Below, piece by piece: positions 25,440 through 34,781 of a stretch of DNA of 64,000 nt. The notes beneath the pieces are model-generated. The model ran no database searches and was not told where the DNA came from. It worked only from the letters and a program-made list of their open reading frames with translations. Made by a program: the position numbers and the translations under genes. This DNA comes from Pseudomonas sp. S09G 359 (GTDB lineage: Bacteria; Pseudomonadota; Gammaproteobacteria; Pseudomonadales; Pseudomonadaceae): positions 62,001 to 126,000 of the forward strand of contig NZ_CP025263.1 in assembly GCF_002843605.1 (NCBI RefSeq), in the 5' to 3' direction. How positions within the stretch are numbered: the first letter of the stretch is position 1; each line of letters opens with the position of its first letter.

Positions 25440-25769
25440 ATGCAAACACTTACCCCTGACCCACCCATCACCCCCGAAGTCTTCACCCGTCACCATCACC
25501 AGTTGCACGCCGTGCTGATCGACAGCCAGCCCTGGTTCAGCGCTGCTGACATCGGCCACCTGATGGGCTTGCACCTCAACCCGGCACTACTGCGCAAGCT
25601 TGATCCTGATCAACAACACACCCTGCCCCTGATCACTCACGGCCACTGTGCGCCGACGTTAATGATCAGTGAGTCTGGTGTTTACGCAATGTTCATCTAC
25701 CACTACTACCCGGAAAACCGCTGCCTGCGTCAGTGGCTGACCCATGAAGTGGTACCGGCTTTGCGCTGA
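25440..25769 (+). CDS. BRO-N (phage antirepressor-like) domain protein
   Basis: A 109-residue protein consisting of just the BRO N-terminal domain. Diagnostic segments are HAVLIDSQPWFSAADIGHLMGL, followed by LLRKLDPDQQHTLPLI, and the end MISESGVYAMFIYHYYPENRCLRQWLTHEVVPALR. Phage antirepressors normally have a second C-terminal domain (KilA-C or ANT), which is absent. ATG at 25440 has GGAG eight bases upstream. In phage, such domains bind DNA or act on repressors; here no phage genes are nearby. It lies after a structured leader and between two matching REP doublets. Function unknown. Confidence 0.86.
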   Translation: MQTLTPDPPITPEVFTRHHHQLHAVLIDSQPWFSAADIGHLMGLHLNPALLRKLDPDQQHTLPLITHGHCAPTLMISESGVYAMFIYHYYPENRCLRQWLTHEVVPALR

Positions 25770-25790
25770 CCTTTCAAACATCACAAAACC

Positions 25791-25885
25791 AATGTGGGAG
25801 GGGGCTTGCCCCCGATAGCTGAGTGTCAGTCACTGCATCTGGTGACTGAACCCCTGCTATCGGGGGCAAGCCCCCTCCCACATTT
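25791..25885. repeat. REP doublet, right flank of BRO-N cassette
   Basis: Arms are the GGGGGCTTGC type. The core (GATAGCTGAGTGTCAGTCAC, then TGGTGACTGA) repeats that of the doublet at 24971 with one or two base changes, which makes the two doublets near-direct repeats around the cassette. Confidence 0.93.
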
Positions 25886-25918
25886 TTTGATCTCCGGTGA
25901 CTTGGAGATCTGGTTTGA

Positions 25919-26689
25919 TCAGAACGCCGGCAGAATCGCGCCTTTGTACTTCTCGAGGATGAAGGCTTTCACTTCCGGGGTGTGCAGGGCTGCTACCAGC
26001 TTCTTCACCGCGTCCGAATCCTTGTTGTCTTCACGGGTCACCAGGATGTTCACGTAAGGCGAGTCGTTGCCTTCGATCACCAGTGCGTCCTTGGAGGGGT
26101 CCAGCTTGGCTTCCAGGGCGTAGTTGGTGTTGATCAGCGCCAGGTCGACCTGGGTCAGCACGCGCGGCAGGGTGGCGGCTTCCAGTTCACGGAATTTCAG
26201 GTTTTTCGGGTTGGCGCTGATGTCCTTGATGGTCGACAGGATGTTGGTCGGGTCCTTCAGGGTGATCAGGTTGTGCTTGGCCAGCAGCAACAGCGCACGG
26301 CCGCCGTTGGTGGCGTCGTTCGGGATCACTACGTTGGCGCCGCTTGGCAGCTCGTCCAGCTTCTTGTACTTGCTGGAGTAAGCGCCCAGGGGTTCCAGGT
26401 GCACCGCGCCGACGCTCACCAGGTGAGTGCCCTTGGCTTTGTTGAACTCATCCAGGTACGGCTGGTGCTGGAAGAAGTTGGCGTCCAGGCGCTTTTCTGC
26501 CACTTGAACGTTCGGCTGCACGTAGTCGGTGAAGACTTTGACCTGCAGGTCCACGCCTTCTTTGGCGAGTGCAGGCTTCACGAATTCGAGGATTTCCGCG
26601 TGGGGCACCGGCGACGCGGCAACCGTGATGGTTTCGGCGTGGACGGAAAATGCGGCAACAGCGGCGAAAGCAACCAGTAGTTTTTTCAT
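25919..26689 (-). CDS. metQ: Methionine ABC transporter substrate-binding protein
   Basis: A 256-residue NlpA-family periplasmic binding protein for methionine. The signal is MKKLLVAFAAVAAFSVHAE, a Sec type I signal rather than a lipobox, as is common in Pseudomonas. Conserved MetQ blocks are HAEILEFVKPALAKEGVDLQVKVFTDYVQPN, EKRLDANFFQHQPYLDEFN, VVIPNDATNGGRALLLLA and NTNYALEA. ATG at 26689 follows AAGGAGC. It is the third gene of the metN-metI-metQ operon, with 51 bases to metI. Confidence 0.95.
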   Translation of the reverse strand: MKKLLVAFAAVAAFSVHAETITVAASPVPHAEILEFVKPALAKEGVDLQVKVFTDYVQPNVQVAEKRLDANFFQHQPYLDEFNKAKGTHLVSVGAVHLEPLGAYSSKYKKLDELPSGANVVIPNDATNGGRALLLLAKHNLITLKDPTNILSTIKDISANPKNLKFRELEAATLPRVLTQVDLALINTNYALEAKLDPSKDALVIEGNDSPYVNILVTREDNKDSDAVKKLVAALHTPEVKAFILEKYKGAILPAF

Positions 26690-26740
26690 CCAACAAGCTC
26701 CTTGTTCGGGCATTTGCCGGCTTTTAGCCGGCAACGCTCG

Positions 26741-27415
26741 TTATTTTCGAGAAAAGTGCACCACCAGCTTGTCGCCGACGGTTTGCAGAATTTGCACCAG
26801 GATCAACAGCATCACCACGGTGACCACCATCACATCGGTCTGGAAACGCTGGTAGCCGAAGCGGATCGCCAGGTCACCCAGGCCACCGGCACCCACCACA
26901 CCGGCCATGGCCGTGTAGGAAACCAGTGTAATCGCCGTCACCGTAATCGCCGCGAAAATGCCGGGGCGTGCTTCGGGCAGCAGCGCGTTGATGATGATCT
27001 GACGCGTGCTGGCGCCCATGGACTGTGTGGCCTCGATGATGCCGCGGTCCACTTCACGCAAGGCGGTTTCCACCAGGCGCGCAAAGAACGGCGTCGCACC
27101 CACCACCAGTGGCGGGATCGCGCCCGCTACACCCAGCGAGGTGCCGGTGATGAGTACGGTGAACGGGATCATCACGATCAACAGGATGATGAACGGCAGC
27201 GAACGCAGGATGTTCACGATCAGCGACAGCAGCGCGTACAGGCCTTTTTGTTCAAACAACTGGCGCGGGCTGGTCAGGAACAGCAACACGCCCAACGGCA
27301 GGCCCAGCACCACGGTGAAAAACAGCGAGCCGAACAGCATGGTCATGGTGTCGCCGGTGGCCAGCCAGATTTCGGACCAGTCAATATTGGCGAAGAAACT
27401 CAACAGGGTTTCCAT
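26741..27415 (-). CDS. metI: Methionine ABC transporter permease
   Basis: A 224-residue inner-membrane permease with five or six helices and the binding-protein-dependent EAA loop (IIEATQSMGASTRQIIINALLPEARPGI). The MetI sequence TLVSYTAMAGVVGAGGLGDLAIRFGYQRFQTDVM is intact. It partners MetN in the D-/L-methionine importer. Its start overlaps the metN stop by one base (27415), so translation is coupled. Position and order match PA5504 in PAO1 from memory. Confidence 0.95.
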   Translation of the reverse strand: METLLSFFANIDWSEIWLATGDTMTMLFGSLFFTVVLGLPLGVLLFLTSPRQLFEQKGLYALLSLIVNILRSLPFIILLIVMIPFTVLITGTSLGVAGAIPPLVVGATPFFARLVETALREVDRGIIEATQSMGASTRQIIINALLPEARPGIFAAITVTAITLVSYTAMAGVVGAGGLGDLAIRFGYQRFQTDVMVVTVVMLLILVQILQTVGDKLVVHFSRK

Positions 27416-28422
27416 TAGCGCAGCACCTCCATGTGGACGTCGGCGGCGGTGAAGCGGGCAAACGCGGCTTCCATATCGCCGCCGGTAACGGCCAGGGTCA
27501 GTTGCCCGTAGGGGATGTCTTTGATGCGGTCGATACGACCGGCGAGGATGCTGTAGTCCACACCTGTCTCGCGGGCGACGGTACCCAGTAGCGGCGCGTA
27601 GGTCGCTTCGCCCTGGAACGTCAGGCGCACGATGCGGCCCGGTACGTGGGCGAAGTCATCACGCTGTTCGCCTTCGTCGACTTGTTCGGCTTCTTGCACG
27701 AAACGCTTGGTGGTCGGGTGCTTGGGGTGCAGGAACACCTCGGCCACCGAGCCTTGCTCGACGATCACGCCGGCGTCCATCACGGCCACCTGGTCGCAGA
27801 CGCGGCGGATCACATCCATTTCATGGGTGATCAGCACGATGGTCAGCTTCAACTCGCGGTTGATCTCGGCCAGCAGTTGCAGGACCGACGCGGTGGTCTG
27901 TGGGTCGAGGGCGCTGGTGGCTTCGTCGCACAGCAAGATCTTCGGCTTGGTTGCCAGGGCGCGTGCGATACCGACGCGCTGCTTCTGGCCGCCGGACAAC
28001 TGCGCCGGGTACTTCCTGGCGTGGTCCGACAGGCCGACGCGGGCGAGCAATTCAGCCACGCGCAGGTCGATTTCCTTGCGGGACAGCTCGCCTGCCAGGG
28101 TCAGTGGCAGGGCCACGTTGTCGGCGACGGTCTTGGACGCCAGCAGGTTGAAGTGCTGGAAAATCATCCCGACCTGCTGACGGAAACGGCGCAGGCCGTT
28201 GGCGTCCAGCGCGGTGACTTCTTCACCGTCGACATTGATCTGACCGCCGCTTGGCTGTTCCAAGCGATTGATCAGACGCAGCAGGGTGCTTTTTCCCGCG
28301 CCGGAGTGGCCGATCAGGCCAAATACCTGGCCGTTTTCGACGCGCAGGCTGGTGGGATGCAGCGCGGGGATTTCCTTACCGGCGACGCGGTAGGTTTTAT
28401 GGACGTTATGAAACTCGATCAC
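27415..28422 (-). CDS. metN: Methionine ABC transporter ATP-binding protein
   Basis: A 335-residue ABC ATPase. Walker A is GHSGAGKST, the signature [15 protein letters not shown], Walker [14 protein letters not shown], and the switch histidine lies in LITHEMD. The C-terminal NIL domain (about residues 265-335) is the regulatory methionine-binding domain that gives trans-inhibition in E. coli MetNI. First gene of the operon. No S-box or Met-riboswitch is visible in the 265 bases before it and katE. Confidence 0.96.
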   Translation of the reverse strand: MIEFHNVHKTYRVAGKEIPALHPTSLRVENGQVFGLIGHSGAGKSTLLRLINRLEQPSGGQINVDGEEVTALDANGLRRFRQQVGMIFQHFNLLASKTVADNVALPLTLAGELSRKEIDLRVAELLARVGLSDHARKYPAQLSGGQKQRVGIARALATKPKILLCDEATSALDPQTTASVLQLLAEINRELKLTIVLITHEMDVIRRVCDQVAVMDAGVIVEQGSVAEVFLHPKHPTTKRFVQEAEQVDEGEQRDDFAHVPGRIVRLTFQGEATYAPLLGTVARETGVDYSILAGRIDRIKDIPYGQLTLAVTGGDMEAAFARFTAADVHMEVLR

Positions 28423-28687
28423 GTAGCGAACCTTGTGGGGCGCATGGAAAAGGGATCAGCGGTTAGCCGGGCGCGCATTTTAGCCTGTCCGTATAGCGGT
28501 ATTTAGCATTTATTTCGCATTCAACCAGCGATTTGGCAATAACGCGATCAAAGGTCATAAAAAAGGAACGGCCCAAAACCCCATCAGTCACTACTTAAGC
28601 AACTCGATTTCCCAGGTGCCGTGCCTGGGGTTTTGCTCAAACGAGCCGGGGACCGCTCTGGCCACTTTGAATAAGGAGTTTTGACTG
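28423..28687. other. Divergent promoter region between metN and katE
   Basis: No gene is present. It contains CACTACTTAA (28589-28598), which is 8 of 10 to the sigma-S -10 consensus, and a 62-base inverted repeat. AATAAGGAG before katE is a strong Shine-Dalgarno sequence. Confidence 0.55.
28574..28635 (+). promoter_or_regulatory. Nested alternative hairpins in the katE leader
   Basis: CAAAACCCC (28574-28582) and GGGGTTTTG (28627-28635) are a perfect 9-base inverted pair. Inside, CCCAGG (28611-28616) pairs with CCTGGG (28624-28629). The two helices share GGG at 28627-28629, so they cannot both fully form. Whether the RNA is transcribed depends on the unknown start site. Confidence 0.5.
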
Positions 28688-30829
28688 ATGAGTACCAAGA
28701 AGCCAGCGACCCCGCCCAAGAGTGAGCTCGCGGGGACCGATACCCTGGACCGTGGCAACACCAACGCCAAGCTGCAGGCCCTGGAGGAATTCCGCTCCGA
28801 CGCGACCGGCCAGGCCCTGCGTACCAACCAAGGCGTCAAGATTTCCGACAACCAGAACACGCTGAAAGTCGGCGCCCGCGGCCCATCGCTGCTGGAAGAC
28901 TTCATCATGCGTGAAAAAATCACGCACTTTGACCATGAGCGCATCCCGGAGCGCATCGTGCATGCCCGGGGCACTGGCGCCCATGGTTATTTCCAGACGT
29001 ATGAGAACCATTCGGCGCTGACCAAGGCCGGATTCCTGCGTGACCCCGGGCATAAAACCCCAGTGTTCACGCGATTTTCTACCGTGCAGGGCCCGCGTGG
29101 CTCGGGCGATACAGTGCGTGACGTACGCGGTTTTGCCGTGAAGTTCTTCACCGACGAAGGTAACTTCGACCTGGTGGGCAACAACATGCCGGTGTTTTTC
29201 ATCCAGGACGCGATCAAGTTTCCTGATTTCGTACACGCCGTTAAGCCTGAGCCCCACAACGAAATTCCTACAGGCGGCTCGGCCCACGATACGTTCTGGG
29301 ACTTTGTCTCGCTGCAGCCCGAATCTGCCCACATGGTGATCTGGGCGATGTCTGACCGCGCCATTCCAAAAAGCCTGCGCAGCATGCAAGGTTTTGGCGT
29401 GCACACCTTCCGCCTGGTGAATGCCGAGGGTGTATCCAACTTCGTCAAATTCCACTGGCGCCCGACCGCCGGCACCTGTTCGCTGGTGTGGGATGAGGCG
29501 CAAAAGCTTGCCGGTAAAGATACCGACTTCCACCGCCGTGATCTGTGGGAAGCCATCGAGATGGGCGATTACCCAGAGTGGGAGCTGGGCGTGCAGGTGA
29601 TTCCCGAAGACAAGGAACACGCCTTCGATTTCGATATTCTTGACCCAACCAAGCTGATCCCGGAAGAGCTGGTGCCGATTACGCCGCTGGGCAAAATGGT
29701 GCTCAACCGCAACCCGGACAACTTCTTTGCCGAAGTGGAGCAGGTGGCGTTCTGCCCAGGGCATATCGTGCCGGGTATCGACTTCTCCAATGACCCGTTG
29801 CTGCAGGGGCGGCTGTTTTCCTACACCGATACGCAGATCAGCCGACTCGGTGGCCCGAACTTTCACGAGTTGCCGATCAACCGTCCGGTGGCGCCGTTTC
29901 ATAACGGCCAGCGCGATGCCATGCACCGCACCACCATCGACAAAGGCCGCGCGGCGTACGAGCCCAACTCGATTGATGGCGGCTGGCCGAAAGAGACCCC
30001 GCCTGCCGCGCAGGATGGTGGTTTTGAGACCTACCACGAGCGCATCGACGCACATAAGGTGCGTGAACGCAGCGAGTCGTTTGGTGATCACTTCTCCCAG
30101 GCGCGCCTGTTCTTCCGCAGCATGAGCAAGCACGAGCAAGAGCACATCATCGCGGCCTACAGCTTTGAGCTGGGCAAGGTGGAGCGTGAGTTCATTCGCG
30201 CGCGCCAGGTTAACGAGATCCTGGCCAACATCGACCTGGAGCTGGCCAAGCGCGTAGCGCAGAACCTTGGTTTGCCAGTGCCCAAGAAGGGAACGGTGCC
30301 GGAGCGCGAAACCGCCTTGGCCCGTTCGCCGGCACTGAGCCAGGCCAACCTGTTGCCGGGCGACATCAAAACCCGCAAGGTCGCGATCCTGGCGGCGAAC
30401 GGTGTGGACGGTGCAGCCATTGCCGCGTTGAAGAAGGCGCTCGAAGCGGAAGGTGCACACGCCAAATTACTGGGGCCTACTTCGGCGCCGGTGACCACGG
30501 CGGATGGCAAGAGCCTGCCGGTGGACGCGTCGATGGAGGGTTTGCCGTCGGTTGCGTTTGACGCAGTGTTTATCCCTGGCGGCAAAGACTCGGTGAAGGC
30601 GCTGAGCGGCGATGGCGTGGCGTTGCATTACGTGCTCGAGGCGTACAAGCACCTCAAGGCGATTGCCGTTGCCAGTGACGCGAAGCCATTGCTGGACCTG
30701 CTCAAGCTGGAGACGGATGCGGGGTTGATCGTGGGCGCAGATGCCAAGGCGTTCAAGGCGTTTTTTGCTGCGATTGGCCAGCATCGGGTTTGGGATCGGG
30801 AGGCTAAGGCCAAGGCGATTCCGGCTTAA
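28688..30829 (+). CDS. katE: Large-subunit catalase HPII
   Basis: A 713-residue clade 2 catalase that converts hydrogen peroxide to water and oxygen. The core has the distal histidine in [17 protein letters not shown], the [24 protein letters not shown] block, the asparagine in [17 protein letters not shown] and the heme tyrosine in [16 protein letters not shown]. Residues from about 560 form the additional C-terminal flavodoxin/DJ-1-like domain ([34 protein letters not shown]) seen only in large catalases. Cytoplasmic tetramer. In PAO1 katE is elsewhere, so its position between metN and the PA5502-like lipoprotein gene looks like an insertion. Confidence 0.96.
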   Translation: MSTKKPATPPKSELAGTDTLDRGNTNAKLQALEEFRSDATGQALRTNQGVKISDNQNTLKVGARGPSLLEDFIMREKITHFDHERIPERIVHARGTGAHGYFQTYENHSALTKAGFLRDPGHKTPVFTRFSTVQGPRGSGDTVRDVRGFAVKFFTDEGNFDLVGNNMPVFFIQDAIKFPDFVHAVKPEPHNEIPTGGSAHDTFWDFVSLQPESAHMVIWAMSDRAIPKSLRSMQGFGVHTFRLVNAEGVSNFVKFHWRPTAGTCSLVWDEAQKLAGKDTDFHRRDLWEAIEMGDYPEWELGVQVIPEDKEHAFDFDILDPTKLIPEELVPITPLGKMVLNRNPDNFFAEVEQVAFCPGHIVPGIDFSNDPLLQGRLFSYTDTQISRLGGPNFHELPINRPVAPFHNGQRDAMHRTTIDKGRAAYEPNSIDGGWPKETPPAAQDGGFETYHERIDAHKVRERSESFGDHFSQARLFFRSMSKHEQEHIIAAYSFELGKVEREFIRARQVNEILANIDLELAKRVAQNLGLPVPKKGTVPERETALARSPALSQANLLPGDIKTRKVAILAANGVDGAAIAALKKALEAEGAHAKLLGPTSAPVTTADGKSLPVDASMEGLPSVAFDAVFIPGGKDSVKALSGDGVALHYVLEAYKHLKAIAVASDAKPLLDLLKLETDAGLIVGADAKAFKAFFAAIGQHRVWDREAKAKAIPA

Positions 30830-30847
30830 GTGAATGGTTGTTTGTTA

Positions 30848-30878
30848 GATCGCTATCGGGGGCAAGCCCCCGATGGCT
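30848..30878. repeat. Single REP element between convergent genes
   Basis: One small palindrome, CTATCGGGGGCAAGCCCCCGATGG, without the GTGGGAGG heads. It lies between katE and the convergent lipoprotein gene and can end transcription from both sides. Confidence 0.75.
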
Positions 30879-31598
30879 TTATTCCGCCTTGCGCGGAATC
30901 AGCACAACCTGCGCCGGAATATTCTTCAAAATCTGCCGGTGAATCTTCAGCTCATACGCCGAATCAATTCGCTTCACCCGTTTGGTCAACAATGTGGCCA
31001 GCCACGGGTAATCCTCGGTGCGCGGCGCCTGGATGCTCACGTCGCACTGGTAATTCACCACGTCGGTGGCGATGGCATCCAGCTGATGACGCAGTTCCTG
31101 GATATCCGTGAGGTTCAGCGCCACGGTGGTGCTGGGCGCGGCCGGGTCGATGACTTTGGCGACGGGCTTGGCTTCGGCGGCTTTCAGGGCTGCCTCGGCT
31201 TTATCCAATTCGGCCTTGCGGGCGTGGCTGATGGCGCTGTTGACGCCGCCGGTGAGGGCGGGCGCCTTGGGCATCAGCGCACGGGCGCGACTCAGCGCGG
31301 TGGCTGCGGCGTTGACGTCGCCTTTTTGCAGCACGATCTGGCTGCGTTGCAGGTAGGCTTCCGCCAGCTGGCGCTGGTAAGGCTCCAGCGTCGGGTCGTT
31401 GGGCGACTGGGCTTGCAACGCGGCAAGCTGGTCCTCGGCGGTGGCCAGCTCACTGCTGGCCAGGTTTTGTTCCAGCTGCGCGATGGCCGCAGCGCGTGCG
31501 TCCGGGGCCTCGGGGGCGGCGGGCGGTGTGCTTTGACAGGCGCCCAGCAGCAGGGAAAATGCGGCAAGGAGCAGATAACGGGAGTTGAACGGCTTCAT
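30879..31598 (-). CDS. PA5502-family lipoprotein with helical repeats
   Basis: A 239-residue lipoprotein with signal ending LLLGACQ (lipobox). The mature part begins with a Pro/Ala-rich linker and then forms helices rich in Ala/Gln/Leu (DPTLEPYQRQLAEAYLQRSQIVLQKGDVNAAATALSRARALMPKAPAL), which resemble TPR-like repeats. A charged C-terminal domain (DIQELRHQLDAIATDVVNYQCDVSIQAPRTEDYPWLATLLTKRVKRI) is conserved in pseudomonads. It lies just downstream of znuB, in the same direction, so may be part of the zinc operon; 37 bases separate them. Function unknown. Confidence 0.78.
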   Translation of the reverse strand: MKPFNSRYLLLAAFSLLLGACQSTPPAAPEAPDARAAAIAQLEQNLASSELATAEDQLAALQAQSPNDPTLEPYQRQLAEAYLQRSQIVLQKGDVNAAATALSRARALMPKAPALTGGVNSAISHARKAELDKAEAALKAAEAKPVAKVIDPAAPSTTVALNLTDIQELRHQLDAIATDVVNYQCDVSIQAPRTEDYPWLATLLTKRVKRIDSAYELKIHRQILKNIPAQVVLIPRKAE

Positions 31599-31635
31599 TC
31601 CTGCGACTCTCTATTTGCGCAAAAAGCGAGCAAGT

Positions 31636-32424
31636 CTACACCCCTCGACGGGGCAGGACAAAACTCAGCAGAAACAGGGCGGCGGCCGTCACCACAATCG
31701 ACGGCCCGGCGGGCGTGTCCTTGAACCAGGACAACGCCAGGCCCCCGCACACTGCCAGCATGCCCAGCAGGCTGGCGCCAATCGCCATCTGCTCCGGTGA
31801 ACGGGCGTGGCGCTGGGCGGCGGCGGCCGGAATGATCAGCAGCGACGTGATCAACAATACGCCGACAATCTTCATCGCAACAGCGATGACTACCGCGATC
31901 AACAACATCAGCGCCATGCGCAGCGCCGGCACGGGCAGGCCTTCGACCGTGGCCAGCTCCTCATGCACGGTGATCGCCAGCAGCGGGCGCCACAGGGTCA
32001 CCAGCAACACCAGCACCGCCGCGCTGCCGCCGAGGATCCAGGCCAGGTCGGTCGGGCTGATCGCCAGCAGGTCGCCGAACAGATAGGCCATCAGGTCGAT
32101 GCGCACTTCATGCATGAAGCTCAGCACCACCAGGCCCAGGGACAGGGTGCTGGGCGCCAGGATGCCCAGCAGCGTGTCCGAGGCCAGCGGCTGGCGCTGT
32201 TGCAGGGTCACCAGCAGCACCGCCAGCAGCAGGCAGCCCACGGTTACGGCGATGGTCGGGCTCACATCCAGCAGGAAGCCCATGGCCACGCCGAGCAGGG
32301 CCGCGTGCGACAAGGTGTCGCCAAAGTAGGCCATGCGCCGCCAGACCACGAATGAGCCCAGTGGGCCCGCCACCAGTGCCAAAGCCAAGCCTGCCAGCAG
32401 GGCGTAGAGCAGAAAATCAGCCAT
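31636..32424 (-). CDS. znuB: Zinc ABC transporter permease
   Basis: A 262-residue inner-membrane permease with about eight helices. [20 protein letters not shown] and [35 protein letters not shown] segments are typical of the ZnuB/MntB permease family. It takes zinc from ZnuA and passes it across the inner membrane. ATG at 32424 lies eight bases inside the znuC end. Open frame further upstream is within znuC and is shadow. Likely Zur-repressed with znuC. Confidence 0.94.
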   Translation of the reverse strand: MADFLLYALLAGLALALVAGPLGSFVVWRRMAYFGDTLSHAALLGVAMGFLLDVSPTIAVTVGCLLLAVLLVTLQQRQPLASDTLLGILAPSTLSLGLVVLSFMHEVRIDLMAYLFGDLLAISPTDLAWILGGSAAVLVLLVTLWRPLLAITVHEELATVEGLPVPALRMALMLLIAVVIAVAMKIVGVLLITSLLIIPAAAAQRHARSPEQMAIGASLLGMLAVCGGLALSWFKDTPAGPSIVVTAAALFLLSFVLPRRGV

Positions 32425-33202
32425 GCTTGCAGCTATCTCCATGGACATGTGTAGGGGGCGCGCCAGGATCGTCGACCACCGCGCCATGCAAATCGTGGGC
32501 GTGGTCGTGATGGTGGTGGTAGACCGCCAGGCTCTGGGCATTCTTGCCGAACAGCTCGACGAACGCCGGGTCGCCGCTGACCTGTTCCGGGTGGCCGGAG
32601 CAGCACACGTGGCGGTTGAGGCACACCACCTGATCGGTGGTACTCATCACCAGGTGCAGGTCGTGAGACACCATCAGCACGCCGCAGCCATGACGGTCGC
32701 GCAGGCGCGTGATCAGGCTGTACAGCTCGGCCTGGCCGGCCACGTCGACGCCTTGCACGGGTTCATCCAGCACCAGCAATTCAGGCTCGCGCAACAGCGC
32801 GCGGGCCAGCAGTACGCGCTGCATTTCGCCGCCGGAGATACTTTGCACCGGGCTGTCGATCACTTGCTCGGCGCCAACTTCCTTGAGCGCGGCCTGTGCG
32901 CGGGCACGGTCTACACCGGGCACCAGGCGCAGGAAGCGCAGCACCGACAGCGGCAGCGTCGGGTCGACGTGCAATTTTTGCGGCATGTAACCGACGCGCA
33001 GCTTGGGCTTGCGCCACACACTGCCGGTGTCGGGCTTGAGCAGCCCAAGTACCGCGCGCACCAGGGTGGTCTTGCCGGCGCCATTGGGGCCGATCAGCGT
33101 GACGATCTGCCCCGGCTCAACGCTCAGCGCGATGTTATCCAGCACGTTTTGCCCGGCGAACGTGACCCCAACCTGTTCCAGGCGGATTAACGCGTTGCTC
33201 AT
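32417..33202 (-). CDS. znuC: Zinc ABC transporter ATP-binding protein
   Basis: A 261-residue ABC ATPase with Walker [10 protein letters not shown], signature [15 protein letters not shown] and Walker [14 protein letters not shown]. The C-terminus is a histidine-rich zinc-binding tail ([13 protein letters not shown] then [10 protein letters not shown]) that may sense or buffer zinc. ATG at 33202 shares bases with the zur stop (TGATG), so zur, znuC and znuB form one operon with translational coupling. The in-frame MLGLPGGL start eight codons upstream lies inside zur and is less likely. Confidence 0.95.
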   Translation of the reverse strand: MSNALIRLEQVGVTFAGQNVLDNIALSVEPGQIVTLIGPNGAGKTTLVRAVLGLLKPDTGSVWRKPKLRVGYMPQKLHVDPTLPLSVLRFLRLVPGVDRARAQAALKEVGAEQVIDSPVQSISGGEMQRVLLARALLREPELLVLDEPVQGVDVAGQAELYSLITRLRDRHGCGVLMVSHDLHLVMSTTDQVVCLNRHVCCSGHPEQVSGDPAFVELFGKNAQSLAVYHHHHDHAHDLHGAVVDDPGAPPTHVHGDSCKHG

Positions 33203-33684
33203 CAAGCCCCCTGGCAGCCCGAGCACAGGCCGACGACTTCGACCGTTTGCCCTTCGACCCTGAAGCCAACGTCGGCGGCGCTTTTGATAATCGCGTCGCT
33301 GATGCTTTTTTGCTCAAGCTCGATGGCGGCGTGGCAGTCGCGGCAGATCAGGAACTGGCCCTGGTGCGCGTGCTCCGGGTGGTTGCAGCCGACAAAGGCG
33401 TTGAGCGAGGCGATGCGGTGCACCAGGCCGTTTTCCAGCAGGAAATCCAGCGCGCGGTACACGGTGGGCGGCGCGGCGCGGCGGCCGTCCTGCTCGCTGA
33501 GCACGCCAAGGATGTCGTAGGCGCCCAGTGGCTTGTGGCTCTGCCACACCAACTCCAGCACGCGGCGGCGCAAGGCAGTCAGGCGCAAACCCTTCTGTGC
33601 GCACAGAGTGTCGGCCTCGGACAGCGCGGTATGCACGCAGTGAGAGTGGTCGTGGGGACGGCTGGCAAGCGGTGTTTTAGGCAT
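33202..33684 (-). CDS. zur: Zinc uptake regulator Zur (Fur family)
   Basis: A 160-residue Fur-type repressor. The winged-helix domain spans about residues 25-100 ([30 protein letters not shown] and [21 protein letters not shown]), and zinc sites include the structural cysteines in CRDC (motif CxxC) and CSGC near the C-terminus, plus the histidine cluster HPEHAHQ. Its first residues are His-rich ([10 protein letters not shown]). It would repress znuA and its own operon when zinc is ample. First gene of zur-znuC-znuB, divergent from znuA. Confidence 0.95.
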   Translation of the reverse strand: MPKTPLASRPHDHSHCVHTALSEADTLCAQKGLRLTALRRRVLELVWQSHKPLGAYDILGVLSEQDGRRAAPPTVYRALDFLLENGLVHRIASLNAFVGCNHPEHAHQGQFLICRDCHAAIELEQKSISDAIIKSAADVGFRVEGQTVEVVGLCSGCQGA

Positions 33685-33710
33685 GAGCGGCGACAGACAT
33701 TTGATAGAGA

Positions 33711-33725
33711 CGTTATTATGTTACC
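33711..33725. promoter_or_regulatory. Candidate Zur operator between zur and znuA
   Basis: CGTTATTATGTTACC is a partial dyad close to the TGTTATA-N-TATAACA consensus of gammaproteobacterial Zur boxes, in the 67-base gap between the divergent zur and znuA starts, where such a box is expected to control both. The match is imperfect in its right half. Confidence 0.55.
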
Positions 33726-33751
33726 CGTTCCTACGTCATTGAGTGGTCATC

Positions 33752-34672
33752 GTGTCCCGACTTTTTCGCGTTTTTGTCGTATTTGTCACCAGTTTGTTCA
33801 TCGTTGGGGCCGCTCAGGCGGACGTCAAGGTGCTGACCAGCATCAAGCCGTTGCAGTTGATTGCTGCCGCTGTGCAGGACGGCGTGGCCGTTCCAGAGGT
33901 GTTGCTGCCGCCGGGCGCATCGCCGCACAACTATGCGTTGCGGCCATCCGACGTACGGCGCGTGCAGTCGGTGGACCTGTTGTATTGGATCGGCCCGGAC
34001 ATGGAAAGCTTCCTGCCGCGCGTGCTCAAGGGACGTAGCTTGCCAACCGTGGCGGTGCAGGACCTTCCTGGCATGAAACTGCGTCGTTTTGCCGAAGATA
34101 GCCACTCCCATGCCGACGATGCCGACGAACATGATCACGATCACCGCCCCGGCAGCCTGGATGCACACTTGTGGCTGTCCACGGTGAACGCACGGGTGAT
34201 CGCTGCACGCATGGCCGCTGACCTCAGCGCCGCCGACCCGGCGAATGCCGCGCGTTATCAGAGCAACGTAAAAGCCTTCGATGAGCGTTTGGATGCGCTG
34301 GATGCACGCCTGAAAAAACGTATGGCGGGGATTGGCGACAAGCCTTACTTCGTGTTCCACGAAGCCTTTGATTACTTCGAAGACACCTACGGCCTCAAGC
34401 ACGCCGGCGTGTTCAGTGTGGCCGCGGAGGTGCAGCCAGGTGCCCAGCACGTGGCGGCGATGCGTACACGCCTGCAGGAAGTCGGCAAGACCTGCGTGTT
34501 CAGCGAGCCGCCATTGCGCCCGCGTTTGGCTGAAACCCTGGTGGCCGGTTTGCCGGTGAAACTGGCGGAGCTGGATGCGCTGGGCGGGTATACCCCGGCC
34601 ACGGCGCAGGGTTACGAGCAGGTGCTGGAGAAGCTGGGGAATGACTTGGCGGGGTGCCTGGAGTCTTTATAA
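33752..34672 (+). CDS. znuA: Zinc ABC transporter substrate-binding protein
   Basis: A 306-residue cluster 9 binding protein. The signal peptide is SRLFRVFVVFVTSLFIVGAAQA, the zinc ligand histidine lies in PGASPHNYALRPSDV (about residue 59), and a His/Asp-rich flexible loop (HSHADDADEHDHDH, about residues 118-131) is typical of ZnuA. The other ligands lie in DAHLWL and VFHEAFDYFE. GTG at 33752 is preferred; GTG at 33743 is three codons upstream in the same frame. Divergent from zur with a shared candidate operator. A REP doublet follows. Confidence 0.94.
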   Translation: MSRLFRVFVVFVTSLFIVGAAQADVKVLTSIKPLQLIAAAVQDGVAVPEVLLPPGASPHNYALRPSDVRRVQSVDLLYWIGPDMESFLPRVLKGRSLPTVAVQDLPGMKLRRFAEDSHSHADDADEHDHDHRPGSLDAHLWLSTVNARVIAARMAADLSAADPANAARYQSNVKAFDERLDALDARLKKRMAGIGDKPYFVFHEAFDYFEDTYGLKHAGVFSVAAEVQPGAQHVAAMRTRLQEVGKTCVFSEPPLRPRLAETLVAGLPVKLAELDALGGYTPATAQGYEQVLEKLGNDLAGCLESL

Positions 34673-34686
34673 GACTAATGAAGATC

Positions 34687-34781
34687 AAATGTGGGAGGGG
34701 GCTTGCCCCCGATGGCAGTGAGTCAGTCAACATATTTGTGACTGAAACACTGCCATCGGGGGCAAGCCCCCTCCCACATTT
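34687..34781. repeat. REP doublet (REPIN), GGGGGCTTGC type
   Basis: Perfect REP arms surround a core with GTCAGTCA / TGACTGA. It lies between convergent znuA and thrB, where PAO1 has two ribonucleotide reductase genes by my recollection. Confidence 0.93.

Noticed and set aside
25178..25459. A 93-codon frame across the structured leader
   Set aside because: It runs through the T8 tract and all helices, its residues look random, and the base-paired pattern explains the sequence better than coding.
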